Below, in pieces: positions 1-8,532 of a DNA stretch of 57,583 nt. The notes under the pieces were generated by a model. It had not been told where the DNA came from and made no database searches. It was given only the letters and a program-made list of their open reading frames with translations. The DNA lies in assembly GCA_944322635.1 (NCBI GenBank), contig CALUPL010000108.1, forward strand, positions 1-57,583, in the 5' to 3' direction. This DNA comes from an uncultured Mailhella sp. GTDB lineage: Bacteria > Desulfobacterota > Desulfovibrionia > Desulfovibrionales > Desulfovibrionaceae. Numbering within the stretch: position 1 is the first letter of the stretch; each line of letters opens with the position of its first letter. A program made the position numbers and the translations under genes.

Positions 1-1
1 C

Positions 2-322
2 TGCGTGGGCTGCCGCTTCTGCATGGCCGCCTGCCCCTACGGTTCCAGAAGCTTCAACTTCCAGGATCCGCGTCCCTTCATCAAGGACCTGAATCCCGCC
101 TACCCCACCCGCATGCGCGGCGTGGTAGAAAAGTGCACCTTCTGCGCCGAACGGCTGGAAAAGGGACTCATGCCCGCCTGTGTCGAGGCTTCCAACGGCG
201 CCATCATGTTCGGCGACCTCAACGACCCGAACTCCATCGTACGTCGTGTCCTCGCCAAGAACTTCAGCATGCGCCGCAAGCCCGATCTGGGCACCGATCC
301 CGGCGTTTACTACATCATCTAG
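2..322 (+). CDS. dsrO: DsrO, periplasmic ferredoxin-like subunit of DsrMKJOP (3' part only)
   Basis: C-terminal 106 residues of a 4Fe-4S ferredoxin-type subunit; the 5' part lies outside the window. The fragment opens inside a cluster motif ([14 protein letters not shown]) and has a second Cys group ([17 protein letters not shown]), the spacing of DsrO/HybA/HmcB-type proteins. These iron-sulfur subunits pass electrons to a NrfD-family membrane partner, which follows 9 bases downstream. Because that partner resembles DsrP more than HybB or HmcC, I call this DsrO of the sulfite-reduction complex DsrMKJOP. The Tat signal typical of DsrO cannot be checked here. A HybA- or HmcB-like protein is the alternative. 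Confidence 0.75.
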   Translation, partial: CVGCRFCMAACPYGSRSFNFQDPRPFIKDLNPAYPTRMRGVVEKCTFCAERLEKGLMPACVEASNGAIMFGDLNDPNSIVRRVLAKNFSMRRKPDLGTDPGVYYII

Positions 323-331
323 GAGGGAACC

Positions 332-1510
332 ATGGTTGAAAAAGTTCTCAAGGGTTCTCCCAAGTACTATCTGTGGCTGATCTTCCTGCTGGCCATCATA
401 GGCTATGCCTTCATCGTCTATGTGTTCCAGCTCATCTACGGCCTTCAGATGACCGGTCTTACCCGCAACACCTCGTGGGGCTTCTACATCGCCCAGTTCA
501 CCTATCTGGTGGGCGTGGCCGCCGCGGCCGTGATGCTGGTGCTCCCCGCCACCTTCCATCACTATCATCCCTATCACCGCGTGATCGTGTTTGCAGAATT
601 CCTCGCCATCGGCGCGGTCATCATGTGCATGCTCTTCATCGTGGTTGACATGGGCCAGCCGCAGCGCGTGCTGAACATCATTCTGCATCCCACGCCGAAC
701 TCGGTCATGTTCTGGGACGCCACGGTTCTGTGCGGCTATCTGCTGCTCAACGCCGTCATCGGCTGGACCTCGCTGGAACATGAAAGCCGTCACGTCGCCG
801 TGCCCCGCTGGGTGAAGGTGCTCGTGGTCATTTCCATCTTCTGGGCCTTCTCCATCCACACCGTCACGGCCTTCCTGTACGCCGGTCTGCCCGGTCGTCA
901 CTACTGGCTCTCCGCCATCATGGCCGCACGCTTCCTAGCTTCCGCCTTCTGCGCCGGTCCTTCCATTCTCCTGCTTGCCCTGCTGCTTCTGAAGCGCCTC
1001 ACCGGCTTCGATCCCGGCAAGGCCGTGGTGAAGTCCCTGTCCATCACCATCGCCTACGCCATGGGCCTGAACATGTTCTTCTACGTACTCGAACTGTTCA
1101 CCGCCTTCTACAGCGGCATTCCCGGTCACCAGCACCCCATCACCTTCATCTTCAACGGACATGAAGGTCTCGATGTGTGGCTGAACGGCTGGATGTGGGT
1201 AGCCGTGGTGTTCGCCTTTGTGAGCATCTTCCTTCTGGCCATTCCCAAGTTCCGCAACAACATGAAGATCCTGCCCTGGGCGCTCGTCATGCTCGTCATC
1301 GCCTCCTGGATCGACAAGGGCCTCGGCCTGCTCATCGGCGGCTTCGCCCCCACCCCCTATGAGACCTATGAAGTCTATACTCCCACTTTCTGGGAAGTCT
1401 CCATCGGCCTCGGCATCTTCGCCGTGGGCGCCCTCGTGGTCACCCTTCTCTGGAAGATCGCCATTGAAATGAAGCGCGAGGGCGGAGAGCCCTTCGAACT
1501 CGCTGAATAG
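332..1510 (+). CDS. dsrP: DsrP, NrfD-family integral membrane subunit of DsrMKJOP
   Basis: A 392-residue polytopic membrane protein of the NrfD/HybB/PsrC family with about ten hydrophobic segments. In DsrMKJOP this subunit sits in the inner membrane, takes electrons from the iron-sulfur protein DsrO and is thought to exchange them with menaquinone. Features that favour DsrP are the N-terminus MVEKVLKGSPKYYLW, the early segment SWGFYIAQFTYLVGVAAAAVM, and FIVVDMGQPQRVLNI. The length is close to the roughly 390 residues usual for DsrP. It starts with ATG after an AGGAGG ribosome site 9 bases beyond dsrO, and a strong terminator follows, so it is the last gene of its operon. HybB/HmcC of a hydrogenase-linked complex is a less likely reading. 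Confidence 0.8.
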   Translation: MVEKVLKGSPKYYLWLIFLLAIIGYAFIVYVFQLIYGLQMTGLTRNTSWGFYIAQFTYLVGVAAAAVMLVLPATFHHYHPYHRVIVFAEFLAIGAVIMCMLFIVVDMGQPQRVLNIILHPTPNSVMFWDATVLCGYLLLNAVIGWTSLEHESRHVAVPRWVKVLVVISIFWAFSIHTVTAFLYAGLPGRHYWLSAIMAARFLASAFCAGPSILLLALLLLKRLTGFDPGKAVVKSLSITIAYAMGLNMFFYVLELFTAFYSGIPGHQHPITFIFNGHEGLDVWLNGWMWVAVVFAFVSIFLLAIPKFRNNMKILPWALVMLVIASWIDKGLGLLIGGFAPTPYETYEVYTPTFWEVSIGLGIFAVGALVVTLLWKIAIEMKREGGEPFELAE

Positions 1511-1549
1511 CGGGTCGCCGGATTTTCCGGCCGCCTCATGCACGATCAT

Positions 1550-1584
1550 AAAAGCCCGGACGGTCCGCCGCCCGGGCTTTTCTC
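1550..1584 (+). terminator. Intrinsic terminator after dsrP
   Basis: A 10-bp perfect stem (AAAAGCCCGG at 1550-1559, CCGGGCTTTT at 1572-1581) with a 12-base loop and a short T run. It ends the dsr operon. Confidence 0.85.
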
Positions 1585-2086
1585 ATGCACGGAGCTTTCC
1601 GTTCCGGGCATGCAGGCAACAACACGCCTCTCCCGGCTTTCTTCGACACCGCTATACGGGAAGCCGGATATTGCCCCGACTTCTTCACTCTCCATTACCG
1701 CCAGAGCATGCCCGAACATGGCAACGGGACAAATCGAAGCCGCTTCCTCCGTTCCGAAAAAAAACGCTCCCCCCTCTGCTCTTTCACGCACAGACAGAAA
1801 TTCTTCTCCCCTCCAGGAATCCATCATTTTCTCTTTCCTCCCTGCTGCATCTGCAAGGAGGGACCAAGCTCACTTCCGCGGCTCTTCCGTCCATGCATTC
1901 CCGACAAGGCAGACACGAACCATCTCCACAAAAGAAAAACTCCACGGAAGGCGGGAAAAAATGGCCGGAATCTTCCGGACTCCTACTCTTCACGGAGCTT
2001 CTTGTTCTTCCCAAAAGTACAATCACAAGTCCGAACGCCTTGTGCTGCAACGATACCTTACGGAGGCGGGAAGAAATCCGGCTGCC
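1585..2086. other. Non-coding stretch between dsrP and upp
   Basis: Open frames exist on both strands, but none has a recognisable protein, a convincing ribosome site or family-like composition. I see only the upp promoter at the right-hand end. Confidence 0.5.
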
Positions 2087-2116
2087 TTGACGGGCACGGG
2101 GAGCCATGGCTATAAC
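2087..2116 (+). promoter_or_regulatory. Putative sigma-70 promoter of upp
   Basis: TTGACG at 2087-2092 and TATAAC at 2111-2116, 18 bases apart, about 65 bases before the upp start. Confidence 0.55.
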
Positions 2117-2180
2117 GTCATCATAATCTGTGTACCCTGTCACCTGCGCATTCGCGCCCCTTCAACAAAGGATTCTCGCC

Positions 2181-2807
2181 ATGGCTTTTCATATCGTCGA
2201 TCATCCTCTCATCCGCCACAAACTCGGCCTGCTCCGCAAGGAAAGCACTTCCACCAGCGAATTCCGCATGCTGGCCAAGGAAGTGGCCCGTCTGCTTACC
2301 TACGAAGCCACGAAAAATCTTCCTACGGAAAAGAAAGTGGTCAAAGGCTGGGCCGGACAGGTGGAAGTGGACTATCTTGCCGGTAAAATGATTACCATTG
2401 TGCCCATACTCCGCGCGGGACTCGGCCTCATGGACGGCGTGCTCGACATGGTGCCCGGTGCTAAAATCAGCGTTCTCGGCATGTACCGCAATGAGGAAAC
2501 TCTGGAGCCTGTGGAGTATTACAAGAAGCTGGCCCGGCGCATCGACCAGCGCGTGGCCATTATTCTCGATCCCATGCTGGCCACCGGCGGCTCCCTCATT
2601 GCCGCCATCGACGTTCTCAAGAAGGAAGGCTGCAAGCAAATCTGCTCCCTCAACCTCGTAGCTGCGCCCGAAGGCGTAAAGGCTGTGCTCGACAAGCACC
2701 CCGACGTGGAAATCTACGCCGCCGCCCTTGACGACCATCTCAACGAAAACGGCTACATCATTCCCGGTCTCGGCGACGCCGGCGACCGTATCTTCGGTAC
2801 GAAATAA
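2181..2807 (+). CDS. upp: Uracil phosphoribosyltransferase
   Basis: Pyrimidine salvage enzyme converting uracil plus PRPP to UMP and pyrophosphate in the cytoplasm. The 208-residue protein has the family's usual length. It carries the PRPP-binding loop region [15 protein letters not shown] and the C-terminal uracil-binding segment [18 protein letters not shown]. An ATG at 2181, preceded by AAAGGA, begins [19 protein letters not shown], the conserved Upp N-terminus; the open frame reaches further upstream but that part is not family-like. It is monocistronic, with its own promoter and terminator. Confidence 0.96.
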   Translation: MAFHIVDHPLIRHKLGLLRKESTSTSEFRMLAKEVARLLTYEATKNLPTEKKVVKGWAGQVEVDYLAGKMITIVPILRAGLGLMDGVLDMVPGAKISVLGMYRNEETLEPVEYYKKLARRIDQRVAIILDPMLATGGSLIAAIDVLKKEGCKQICSLNLVAAPEGVKAVLDKHPDVEIYAAALDDHLNENGYIIPGLGDAGDRIFGTK

Positions 2808-2876
2808 GCTTCCGTGTTCAGGGATGCGAACTGCCCCTCACCCGGGATTACGCTTTGCTGAATGCTCAGACACTAC

Positions 2877-2905
2877 GCCCGGAAGGTATCTCCTTCCGGG
2901 CTTTT
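2877..2905 (+). terminator. Intrinsic terminator after upp
   Basis: Perfect 10-bp stem GCCCGGAAGG (2877-2886) and CCTTCCGGGC (2892-2901), a 5-base loop, then TTTT. Confidence 0.85.
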
Positions 2906-3286
2906 GCATGCCGAAGTCGTACACGGACATGCGCTTTCTCTTAACACCGGAGCGACTTCTTTTCGTGCAGAGCGTACATTCTTCCCGCGTCCCGTCAGTA
3001 TGAATCTTTTGCTGTGAGGCATTAATTTCATCTCTGACGGATATCCCGCACGAAAGCCAGCCTTGCCGGTCCGTCATTGCTGTCCTGCTTCCCGTACAGA
3101 CATACTTTCCGCATCTTCCGCAACAGACGTACTGTTGACGTGCCGGTTTCCGGCAATTAAAAAGAAAAACAGCGTTCTTCACAACCTTTTTTCAGGCACA
3201 GCTTCGCCTTTTCCGCACACGGTCAGTCTCCCGCGCGCCGGTTTTCTTCACAGACGGCGAAAGCCGATTTTCACAGGCAGGTCAGT
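2906..3286. other. Intergenic region without recognised gene
   Basis: Pyrimidine-rich on the plus strand. No family-like protein, RNA gene or clear promoter was recognised. Confidence 0.45.
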
Positions 3287-4315
3287 ATGGCACGCTACTC
3301 TTCCCGAATCAGCAACAAGCACATGGTAGTCGTGCGCTTCAGTTCCATGGGCGACGTGGTGCTCACCACGGGCGTTCTTCTCGACTGGCACAAAAAGCAC
3401 GGAACCATGTTCACCGTCATCACCAAAGAGGCCTTCGAACCCGTCTTCGACCACAACCCCGCAGTGCTCAACGTCATCGGCTTTGACGAAAACGACCTGC
3501 ACGGCCAGACGCAGTCCATGAATTTCCGCGGCCTCATGGAAAAATATCGAGACTCTCCCCTGCTCGACCTGCACCGCAACATCCGTTCCGCCATGCTGGC
3601 GAGAATCTGGCGCGACGCCATCATCTGCTACAGCAAGATGTCGCTGGCCCGCCGCATCTTCTTATGGAGCAAGGGACGTTTCTTCGGTGAAGAGCTGCGT
3701 CGCTACAACGTTCCGCAGCGCTACGCCATCGGTCTGTACGACAAGGCCGATGTGCCTTCCGCATCGGAGCTCAGACCCCGCATCTTTCTTACGCAGGATG
3801 AAAAGATACGTGCCGAAGAACTGCTTGCCCCCCTGCATGCCGAAGGCGAACCTCTCGTGGCCCTGCATCCCTTTGCCACGCACGAGGCAAAAACCTGGCC
3901 CATGGACGTGTGGCTGCGCTTTGCATCTCTGCTCAGTGAGGCCGGCATAGGCTATTTCTGGGTGGGACAGGGCGAAGGTCTGCCCGAGGAAGAGGATTAC
4001 CGCAGCTTCGTCAACAAAACGGCGCTGCGCGAACTGTTTGCCCTTACCGCCGCTGCCGACGTGCTCGTCACCGGAGATTCCGGCCCCATGCACATAGCTA
4101 CGGCCGTGGATACCCCCGCCCTTGCCATGTTCGGTCCCACCTGCCGGGAATGGGGCTTCTTTCCCTCCGGGGAAAAAGATCGCGTAATACAGCTTTCCAT
4201 GCCCTGCCGCCCCTGTTCGCTGCACGGTTCGGGTTCCTGCCCCAGAGGCAACGCCTGCATCATTGGCATCACCCCGGAACGGATGCTCGAAGAACTGAAG
4301 GACATGCTCGCATAA
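3287..4315 (+). CDS. Glycosyltransferase family 9 (heptosyltransferase, WaaF/WaaC type)
   Basis: A 342-residue cytoplasmic GT-B enzyme that would add heptose from ADP-heptose to the lipopolysaccharide core. Family signs are the N-terminal VVVRFSSMGDVVLTTGVL (nucleotide-sugar fold start), LHPFATHEAKTWPMDVW in the middle, and the C-terminal DVLVTGDSGPMHIATAVDTPALAMFGPT, the ADP-heptose-binding signature. A CxxC-containing tail (MPCRPCSLHGSGSCPRG) is common in this family. The first ATG at 3287 is used; a second at 3323 lies closer to the conserved core and is possible. The gene stands alone between upp and the hydrogenase genes. Which heptose position it modifies cannot be told from sequence. 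Confidence 0.88.
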   Translation: MARYSSRISNKHMVVVRFSSMGDVVLTTGVLLDWHKKHGTMFTVITKEAFEPVFDHNPAVLNVIGFDENDLHGQTQSMNFRGLMEKYRDSPLLDLHRNIRSAMLARIWRDAIICYSKMSLARRIFLWSKGRFFGEELRRYNVPQRYAIGLYDKADVPSASELRPRIFLTQDEKIRAEELLAPLHAEGEPLVALHPFATHEAKTWPMDVWLRFASLLSEAGIGYFWVGQGEGLPEEEDYRSFVNKTALRELFALTAAADVLVTGDSGPMHIATAVDTPALAMFGPTCREWGFFPSGEKDRVIQLSMPCRPCSLHGSGSCPRGNACIIGITPERMLEELKDMLA

Positions 4316-4417
4316 ACGGCCGGACTCTGCACGTTCGAAGAAAAAGGCTGTCATCTCCCACACTTGCCCCATATGTCCGGCAACATATGGAACCATGTGA
4401 TTTTTCTGTCATTTCTT

Positions 4418-4434
4418 CGAGAAAAAGATTCTCG
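4418..4434. promoter_or_regulatory. Palindrome directly upstream of the hynBA promoter
   Basis: Inverted repeat CGAGAA (4418-4423), spacer AAAGA, TTCTCG (4429-4434). It ends four bases before a candidate -35 box, a typical place for a regulator to bind. Confidence 0.4.
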
Positions 4435-4438
4435 TCGG

Positions 4439-4467
4439 TTGACCTGCCCCTTCTCTGATGTTAGAGT
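4439..4467 (+). promoter_or_regulatory. Possible promoter of hynBA
   Basis: TTGACC at 4439-4444 and TAGAGT at 4462-4467 with a 17-base spacer. The -10 matches consensus at only four of six bases. It is the best candidate in the 286-base gap before hynB. Confidence 0.35.
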
Positions 4468-4601
4468 CGCATATAAAGTAATATCAGAAGAAGCTCATGC
4501 ATCAGTGCATGACTTGTTCGTTTATCGGCAAAAGCCGCGACCTTCCCGCCGCCATGGAAGCCTTCGCGGAAAAGTCCTGTCATCAGCGCCAGGAGGGCCT
4601 T

Positions 4602-5552
4602 ATGCAAATCTCCATTGGTCTGGGGAAAGAAGGCGCGGAAGAACGCCTTGAAAAACGGGGCGTATCGCGCCGCGACTTTCTGAAATTCTGTTCCACTGTG
4701 GCTGTGGCCATGGGCATGGGCCCCGCATTCGCGCCCACCATGGCAAAGGCCCTCACGTCCGCCGCGCGTCCCGCCGTCATCTATCTGCACGACGCGGAAT
4801 GCACCGGCTGCACGGAAGCACTTCTTCGCTCGAGCAAGCCGTTCATTGACGAGCTCATTCTTGATACCATTTCCCTCGACTATCAGGAAACCATCATGGC
4901 CGCCGCCGGTGAAGCTGCGGAAGATGCCCTTCATCAGGCCATGAAGAATCCCAACGGATACGTGTGCGTCGTGGAAGGCGCCATTCCTACCGCCATGGAC
5001 GGCCTGTACGGCACCATCGGCGGACGGACCATGTACGCCATCAACAAGGAAGTGCTTCCCGGCGCCAAGGCCGTTATTTCCTACGGTACCTGCGCCTGTT
5101 TCGGCGGTATTCCCTCCGCAGCCCCCAATCCTTCCGGCTGCAAGGGCGTGAACGACTGCTTTGCCGACCTCGGCATCAAGGCCATCAACGTTCCCGGCTG
5201 CCCGCCGAATCCCCTGAACCTCATCGGCACCATTGCCGCGGTTCTTTCCGGCGTGAAGCTGGATCTCGACAAGCTGAACCGTCCGTTGGCCTTCTACGGT
5301 CACACCGTGCACGAACTGTGCGAACGTCTGCCCCACTTTGAAGCCGGTGAATTCGCTCCCTCCTTCGATTCCGAGGAAGCCCGCAAGGGCTGGTGCCTCT
5401 ACAAGCTCGGCTGCAAGGGCCCGGTGACCTACAACAACTGCCCCAAGGCACTGTTCAACGACGTGAACTGGCCCGTGGCTGCCGGACATCCCTGCATCGG
5501 CTGTTCCGAACCGAACTTCTGGGACAAGATGACCCCCTTCTATGAAAACTAG
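4602..5552 (+). CDS. hynB: Periplasmic [NiFe] hydrogenase small subunit
   Basis: Iron-sulfur subunit of the periplasmic uptake hydrogenase, carrying electrons from the NiFe site in HynA towards periplasmic cytochrome c3. The ATG at 4602 follows AGGAGG and gives 316 residues; an ATG at 4497 in the same frame has no ribosome site. Residues 23-30 (RRDFLKFC) are a twin-arginine motif before a hydrophobic stretch, so the folded dimer would leave by Tat. Cluster ligands are visible in [12 protein letters not shown] (proximal), [15 protein letters not shown], and the C-terminal [14 protein letters not shown] with [13 protein letters not shown]. This matches the standard oxygen-sensitive Desulfovibrio HynB layout. 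hynA follows after 14 bases. Confidence 0.96.
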   Translation: MQISIGLGKEGAEERLEKRGVSRRDFLKFCSTVAVAMGMGPAFAPTMAKALTSAARPAVIYLHDAECTGCTEALLRSSKPFIDELILDTISLDYQETIMAAAGEAAEDALHQAMKNPNGYVCVVEGAIPTAMDGLYGTIGGRTMYAINKEVLPGAKAVISYGTCACFGGIPSAAPNPSGCKGVNDCFADLGIKAINVPGCPPNPLNLIGTIAAVLSGVKLDLDKLNRPLAFYGHTVHELCERLPHFEAGEFAPSFDSEEARKGWCLYKLGCKGPVTYNNCPKALFNDVNWPVAAGHPCIGCSEPNFWDKMTPFYEN

Positions 5553-5566
5553 CGAGTAATGCCACC

Positions 5567-7246
5567 ATGAGCGAAGCAAAAACCACTCCCCAGAGTTCCT
5601 ATATCGGGCCCATCGTGGTGGACCCGCTCACCCGTATCGAGGGCCATCTCCGCATTGAGGTGGAAGTCGAAAACGGCAGGGTCAAAGACGCAAGAAGCTG
5701 CTCCACCCTTTTCCGCGGTCTGGAAACCATACTCAAGGGCCGCGATCCCCGCGACGCACAGTTCTTCACCGGCCGTACCTGCGGCGTGTGCACCTATACC
5801 CATTCTCTGGCGTCCACCCGCGCTCTCGAAGACGCCATGCAGATTGAAATTCCCGTGAACGCCACGCTTATACGCAATCTGGTGCTGGGAATGCAGAATC
5901 TGCACGACCATGTGGTGCACTTCTATCACCTGCACGCCCTCGACTTCGTCGATGTGGCCGCAGCCCTCAAGGCCGACCCGGCCAAGGCCGCCAAGCTGAA
6001 CGCCTCCATCTCTCCGCGTCCCACCAGCGAGGATGAACTGCGCGCCGTTCAGGCCAAGGTAAAGGCTCTTGTAGAAAGCGGTCAGCTCGGCCCCTTCACC
6101 AACGCCTACTTCCTCGGCGGGCATCCTTCCTACTATCTGGACCCTGAAGCCAACCTCGTGGCCACGGCCCACTATCTGGAAGCGCTTCGCGTTCAGGTGG
6201 AAATCGCCCGTGCCACGGCCGTGTTCGGTGCCAAGAACCCGCATCCGCAGTTCCTCATTGCGGGCGGCGTCACCTGCTACAACGCCCTGCGTCCCGACAC
6301 CATAGCCCAGTTCAAGGCTCTGTATCAGAAGGCCCGCGCCTTTGTGGAACAGGTCTATATTCCCGATCTGCTGCTCGTGGCCGGTGCCTACAAGGACTGG
6401 GCTTCCATCGGCGGCGGCGTTTCCGACTACATGGATTTCGGCGAATTCCCGGGCAAGGAACGCGATCTCACCACCCGCTGGCTCAAGCCCGGCGTCATCT
6501 ACAACCGCGATCTCAGCACGGTGCTCCCCTTCGACCCCGCGAAGATTTCCGAACACGTCCGCCACAGCTGGTTTGAAGGCGACGAAGCCCGTGCCCCCTA
6601 TCAGGGCGTGACCGATCCGCGCTTTACCAGAATAGGCGACCCCGACCGCTACTCCTGGATGAAGGCCCCCCGCTACGACGGCCATGCCGTGGAAACCGGA
6701 CCTCTCGCGCAGATGCTCATTTCCTATGCTCAGGGCGACAAGCTCGTTACCGACACCGTGAACACGGTACTGAAGGCACTGAACGTCGGCCCTGAAGCTC
6801 TGTTCTCCACGCTCGGCCGTACCGCCGCCCGCGGTGTGGAAGCCGTGGTCGTGGCCAACGGCATCGGAGAATGGATCCAGCAGCTTGAAGACAATATCGC
6901 CAAGGGCGACAACAAAATCTGCATCAATACCGAAGTGCCCAAGAATGCCGAGGGTGTGGGCTTCGTGCACGCTCCCCGCGGCGGTCTGTCGCACTGGCTG
7001 GTCATTGAAAACGGAAAGATTGCAAACTTCCAGCTTGTGGTGCCTTCCACCTGGAACCTCGGACCGCGCTGCGCCGAGGGCAAGCTCTCCGCCGTGGAAG
7101 CCGCCCTTGTGGGCACTCCCGTAGCCGATCCCAAGCGCCCCGTGGAAATCCTGCGTACCGTGCATTCCTTCGACCCGTGCATTGCCTGCGGCGTGCATGT
7201 CATCGACGGACGCACCAATCAGGGCTATGATTTCAAGGTCCTGTAA
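5567..7246 (+). CDS. hynA: Periplasmic [NiFe] hydrogenase large subunit
   Basis: Catalytic subunit that splits hydrogen; it has no signal peptide and rides out with HynB. The Ni ligands are the N-terminal pair C72/C75 in RTCGVCTYTH and the C-terminal pair C538/C541 in DPCIACGVH. C538 is encoded by TGC, so this is a [NiFe] rather than a selenocysteine [NiFeSe] enzyme. The last 15 residues after H544 form the extension that a maturation protease removes, and such a protease lies downstream. The 559-residue length and long stretches such as HDHVVHFYHLHALDFVDV and QLGPFTNAYFLGGHP follow D. vulgaris HynA. Confidence 0.97.
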   Translation: MSEAKTTPQSSYIGPIVVDPLTRIEGHLRIEVEVENGRVKDARSCSTLFRGLETILKGRDPRDAQFFTGRTCGVCTYTHSLASTRALEDAMQIEIPVNATLIRNLVLGMQNLHDHVVHFYHLHALDFVDVAAALKADPAKAAKLNASISPRPTSEDELRAVQAKVKALVESGQLGPFTNAYFLGGHPSYYLDPEANLVATAHYLEALRVQVEIARATAVFGAKNPHPQFLIAGGVTCYNALRPDTIAQFKALYQKARAFVEQVYIPDLLLVAGAYKDWASIGGGVSDYMDFGEFPGKERDLTTRWLKPGVIYNRDLSTVLPFDPAKISEHVRHSWFEGDEARAPYQGVTDPRFTRIGDPDRYSWMKAPRYDGHAVETGPLAQMLISYAQGDKLVTDTVNTVLKALNVGPEALFSTLGRTAARGVEAVVVANGIGEWIQQLEDNIAKGDNKICINTEVPKNAEGVGFVHAPRGGLSHWLVIENGKIANFQLVVPSTWNLGPRCAEGKLSAVEAALVGTPVADPKRPVEILRTVHSFDPCIACGVHVIDGRTNQGYDFKVL

Positions 7247-7615
7247 CGCCAGATGAAATCAAGGGCGATGATGGCGAATCCTCCCCTTTTTTGTGGGCGA
7301 TTTTTCCACACGGACCTGCTGTTGCAGCTCTAACCGGCAAACGCAGACCAGGCTTTCCCCCCTTTCGAGCAAAGACGACCGTGTTTCTGTTTTATTTCCC
7401 CGGCTGACCGGCTTTTCTGCCGAGCCCCGATCCGGGAGGTATGCGGACGAAAAGGCGGTCTGCCGTAAAGCCCTCCTCTTCTCCGAACACGCTTAATTTC
7501 TCCGGTTGAACGAAGAGCGCGACGAACCGCTTCTCCTGCGGCACCGCATGCTCCGTCAGGCACCTTTCCTTTTCCGGCCGATGCCTTCGGCGCTCCGGCC
7601 TTTTCTGAAAGCATT
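7247..7615. other. 369-base gap between hynA and the protease gene
   Basis: No gene recognised and no clear terminator. The gap is long for cotranscribed genes, so the protease may have its own promoter, which I could not place. Confidence 0.4.
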
Positions 7616-8095
7616 ATGGAACGTATTCTTATACTCGGCGTTGGCAATATTCTTTTCACCGATGAAGGAATCGGCGTGCGCACCCTCGAATGGCTGCAGG
7701 AACGCTATGTCTTCCCCGAAAACGTCACTCTGGTGGACGGCGGTACACTGGGCATGGGACTCATGGATGCGCTTTTGAAATGTGATCGCGTCTATGTGCT
7801 CGATGCCGTGCTCGGCGGCGACGCCCCCGGCAGCATCTACCGGCTTACTGACGATGATCTCAGAAAAAGCATGAGCTTCCGCGACTCTCTTCATCAGACC
7901 GATCTTGTCGATACGCTCATCTACTGCGACATTCTCGGCCACCGGCCGGAAGGCGTGGTTTTCGGCATGGAGCCGTCCGACTACAATACCATGGAACTTG
8001 GCCTTACGCCTGTCTGCAGCAATGCCGTTCCCGCTCTTGCGCAAAAGCTCGTGGACGAGCTGCGTGAACTGGGCATGAACATCACCGAACGCTGA
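7616..8095 (+). CDS. hynC: Hydrogenase maturation endopeptidase (HynC/HybD/HyaD family)
   Basis: Cytoplasmic protease that trims the C-terminal tail of the hydrogenase large subunit after nickel insertion, locking the active site. The 159-residue protein starts ERILILGVGNILFTDEGIGV, the family signature. The three residues that bind the large-subunit nickel in HybD have counterparts at E17, D63 (VLDAV) and H93 (SLHQTDL). Its substrate is probably HynA, the only hydrogenase large subunit in the window. The gene is on the same strand, 369 bases after hynA. Confidence 0.92.
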   Translation: MERILILGVGNILFTDEGIGVRTLEWLQERYVFPENVTLVDGGTLGMGLMDALLKCDRVYVLDAVLGGDAPGSIYRLTDDDLRKSMSFRDSLHQTDLVDTLIYCDILGHRPEGVVFGMEPSDYNTMELGLTPVCSNAVPALAQKLVDELRELGMNITER

Positions 8096-8532
8096 CCTTT
8101 CTTCCCGAAACACCGCATCTCTGCCGCATTCTTTCCGGCCGCGTCTTTTGCCTGTTGCAAAACACGCGGTCTTTCTGCCTTGTGAGGAGATGTCTTCTTC
8201 AGCTCCTATTCCTTTCCTGGCCGCCGGTCTGCCTTTTTCTGCCTCCGCCTCTTCTCAAAAAAGAACGCTTCAGAATATTTCCCGCGCAATCTTTCCTGTC
8301 GAGTTTTTCGCTCTTTCGTTGCCTCTTTCTTACGACCTACAAAATTCCTCCGCCGGACTTATTCCGTTCTGCCGTCAGCACCCCGCTTTTTCGGCTCCTT
8401 TTTCCCTCTTCTGCGCCTCTCTCACCGCTTTTTCGAAAATTCCTAGGCATTGACTCGGAATTGTTCGTTTCACGTCTTAAAATCCGGCGCAGGCATAAAA
8501 GGCACAGGAGCAATTTTCTCCTGACGTCGAGG
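8096..8532. other. Intergenic region, convergent ends of the protease gene and comEC
   Basis: Strongly pyrimidine-rich on the plus strand (long C/T runs). Open frames here have low-complexity Ser/Phe/Leu translations and look non-coding. No clear terminator was found. Confidence 0.4.

Noticed and set aside
332..1510. HybB or HmcC of a hydrogenase-linked complex
   Set aside because: The N-terminus, the DMGQPQRVLN segment and the length fit DsrP better; retained only as an alternative.
5549..7198. Long minus-strand open frame (549 codons) opposite hynA
   Set aside because: It mirrors the hydrogenase large-subunit gene, is rich in Gly/His/Val from antisense GC codons and matches no family.
5567..7246. 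Selenocysteine [NiFeSe] hydrogenase
   Set aside because: The DPxIACGVH motif resembles that group, but the residue is encoded by TGC and the rest follows HynA.
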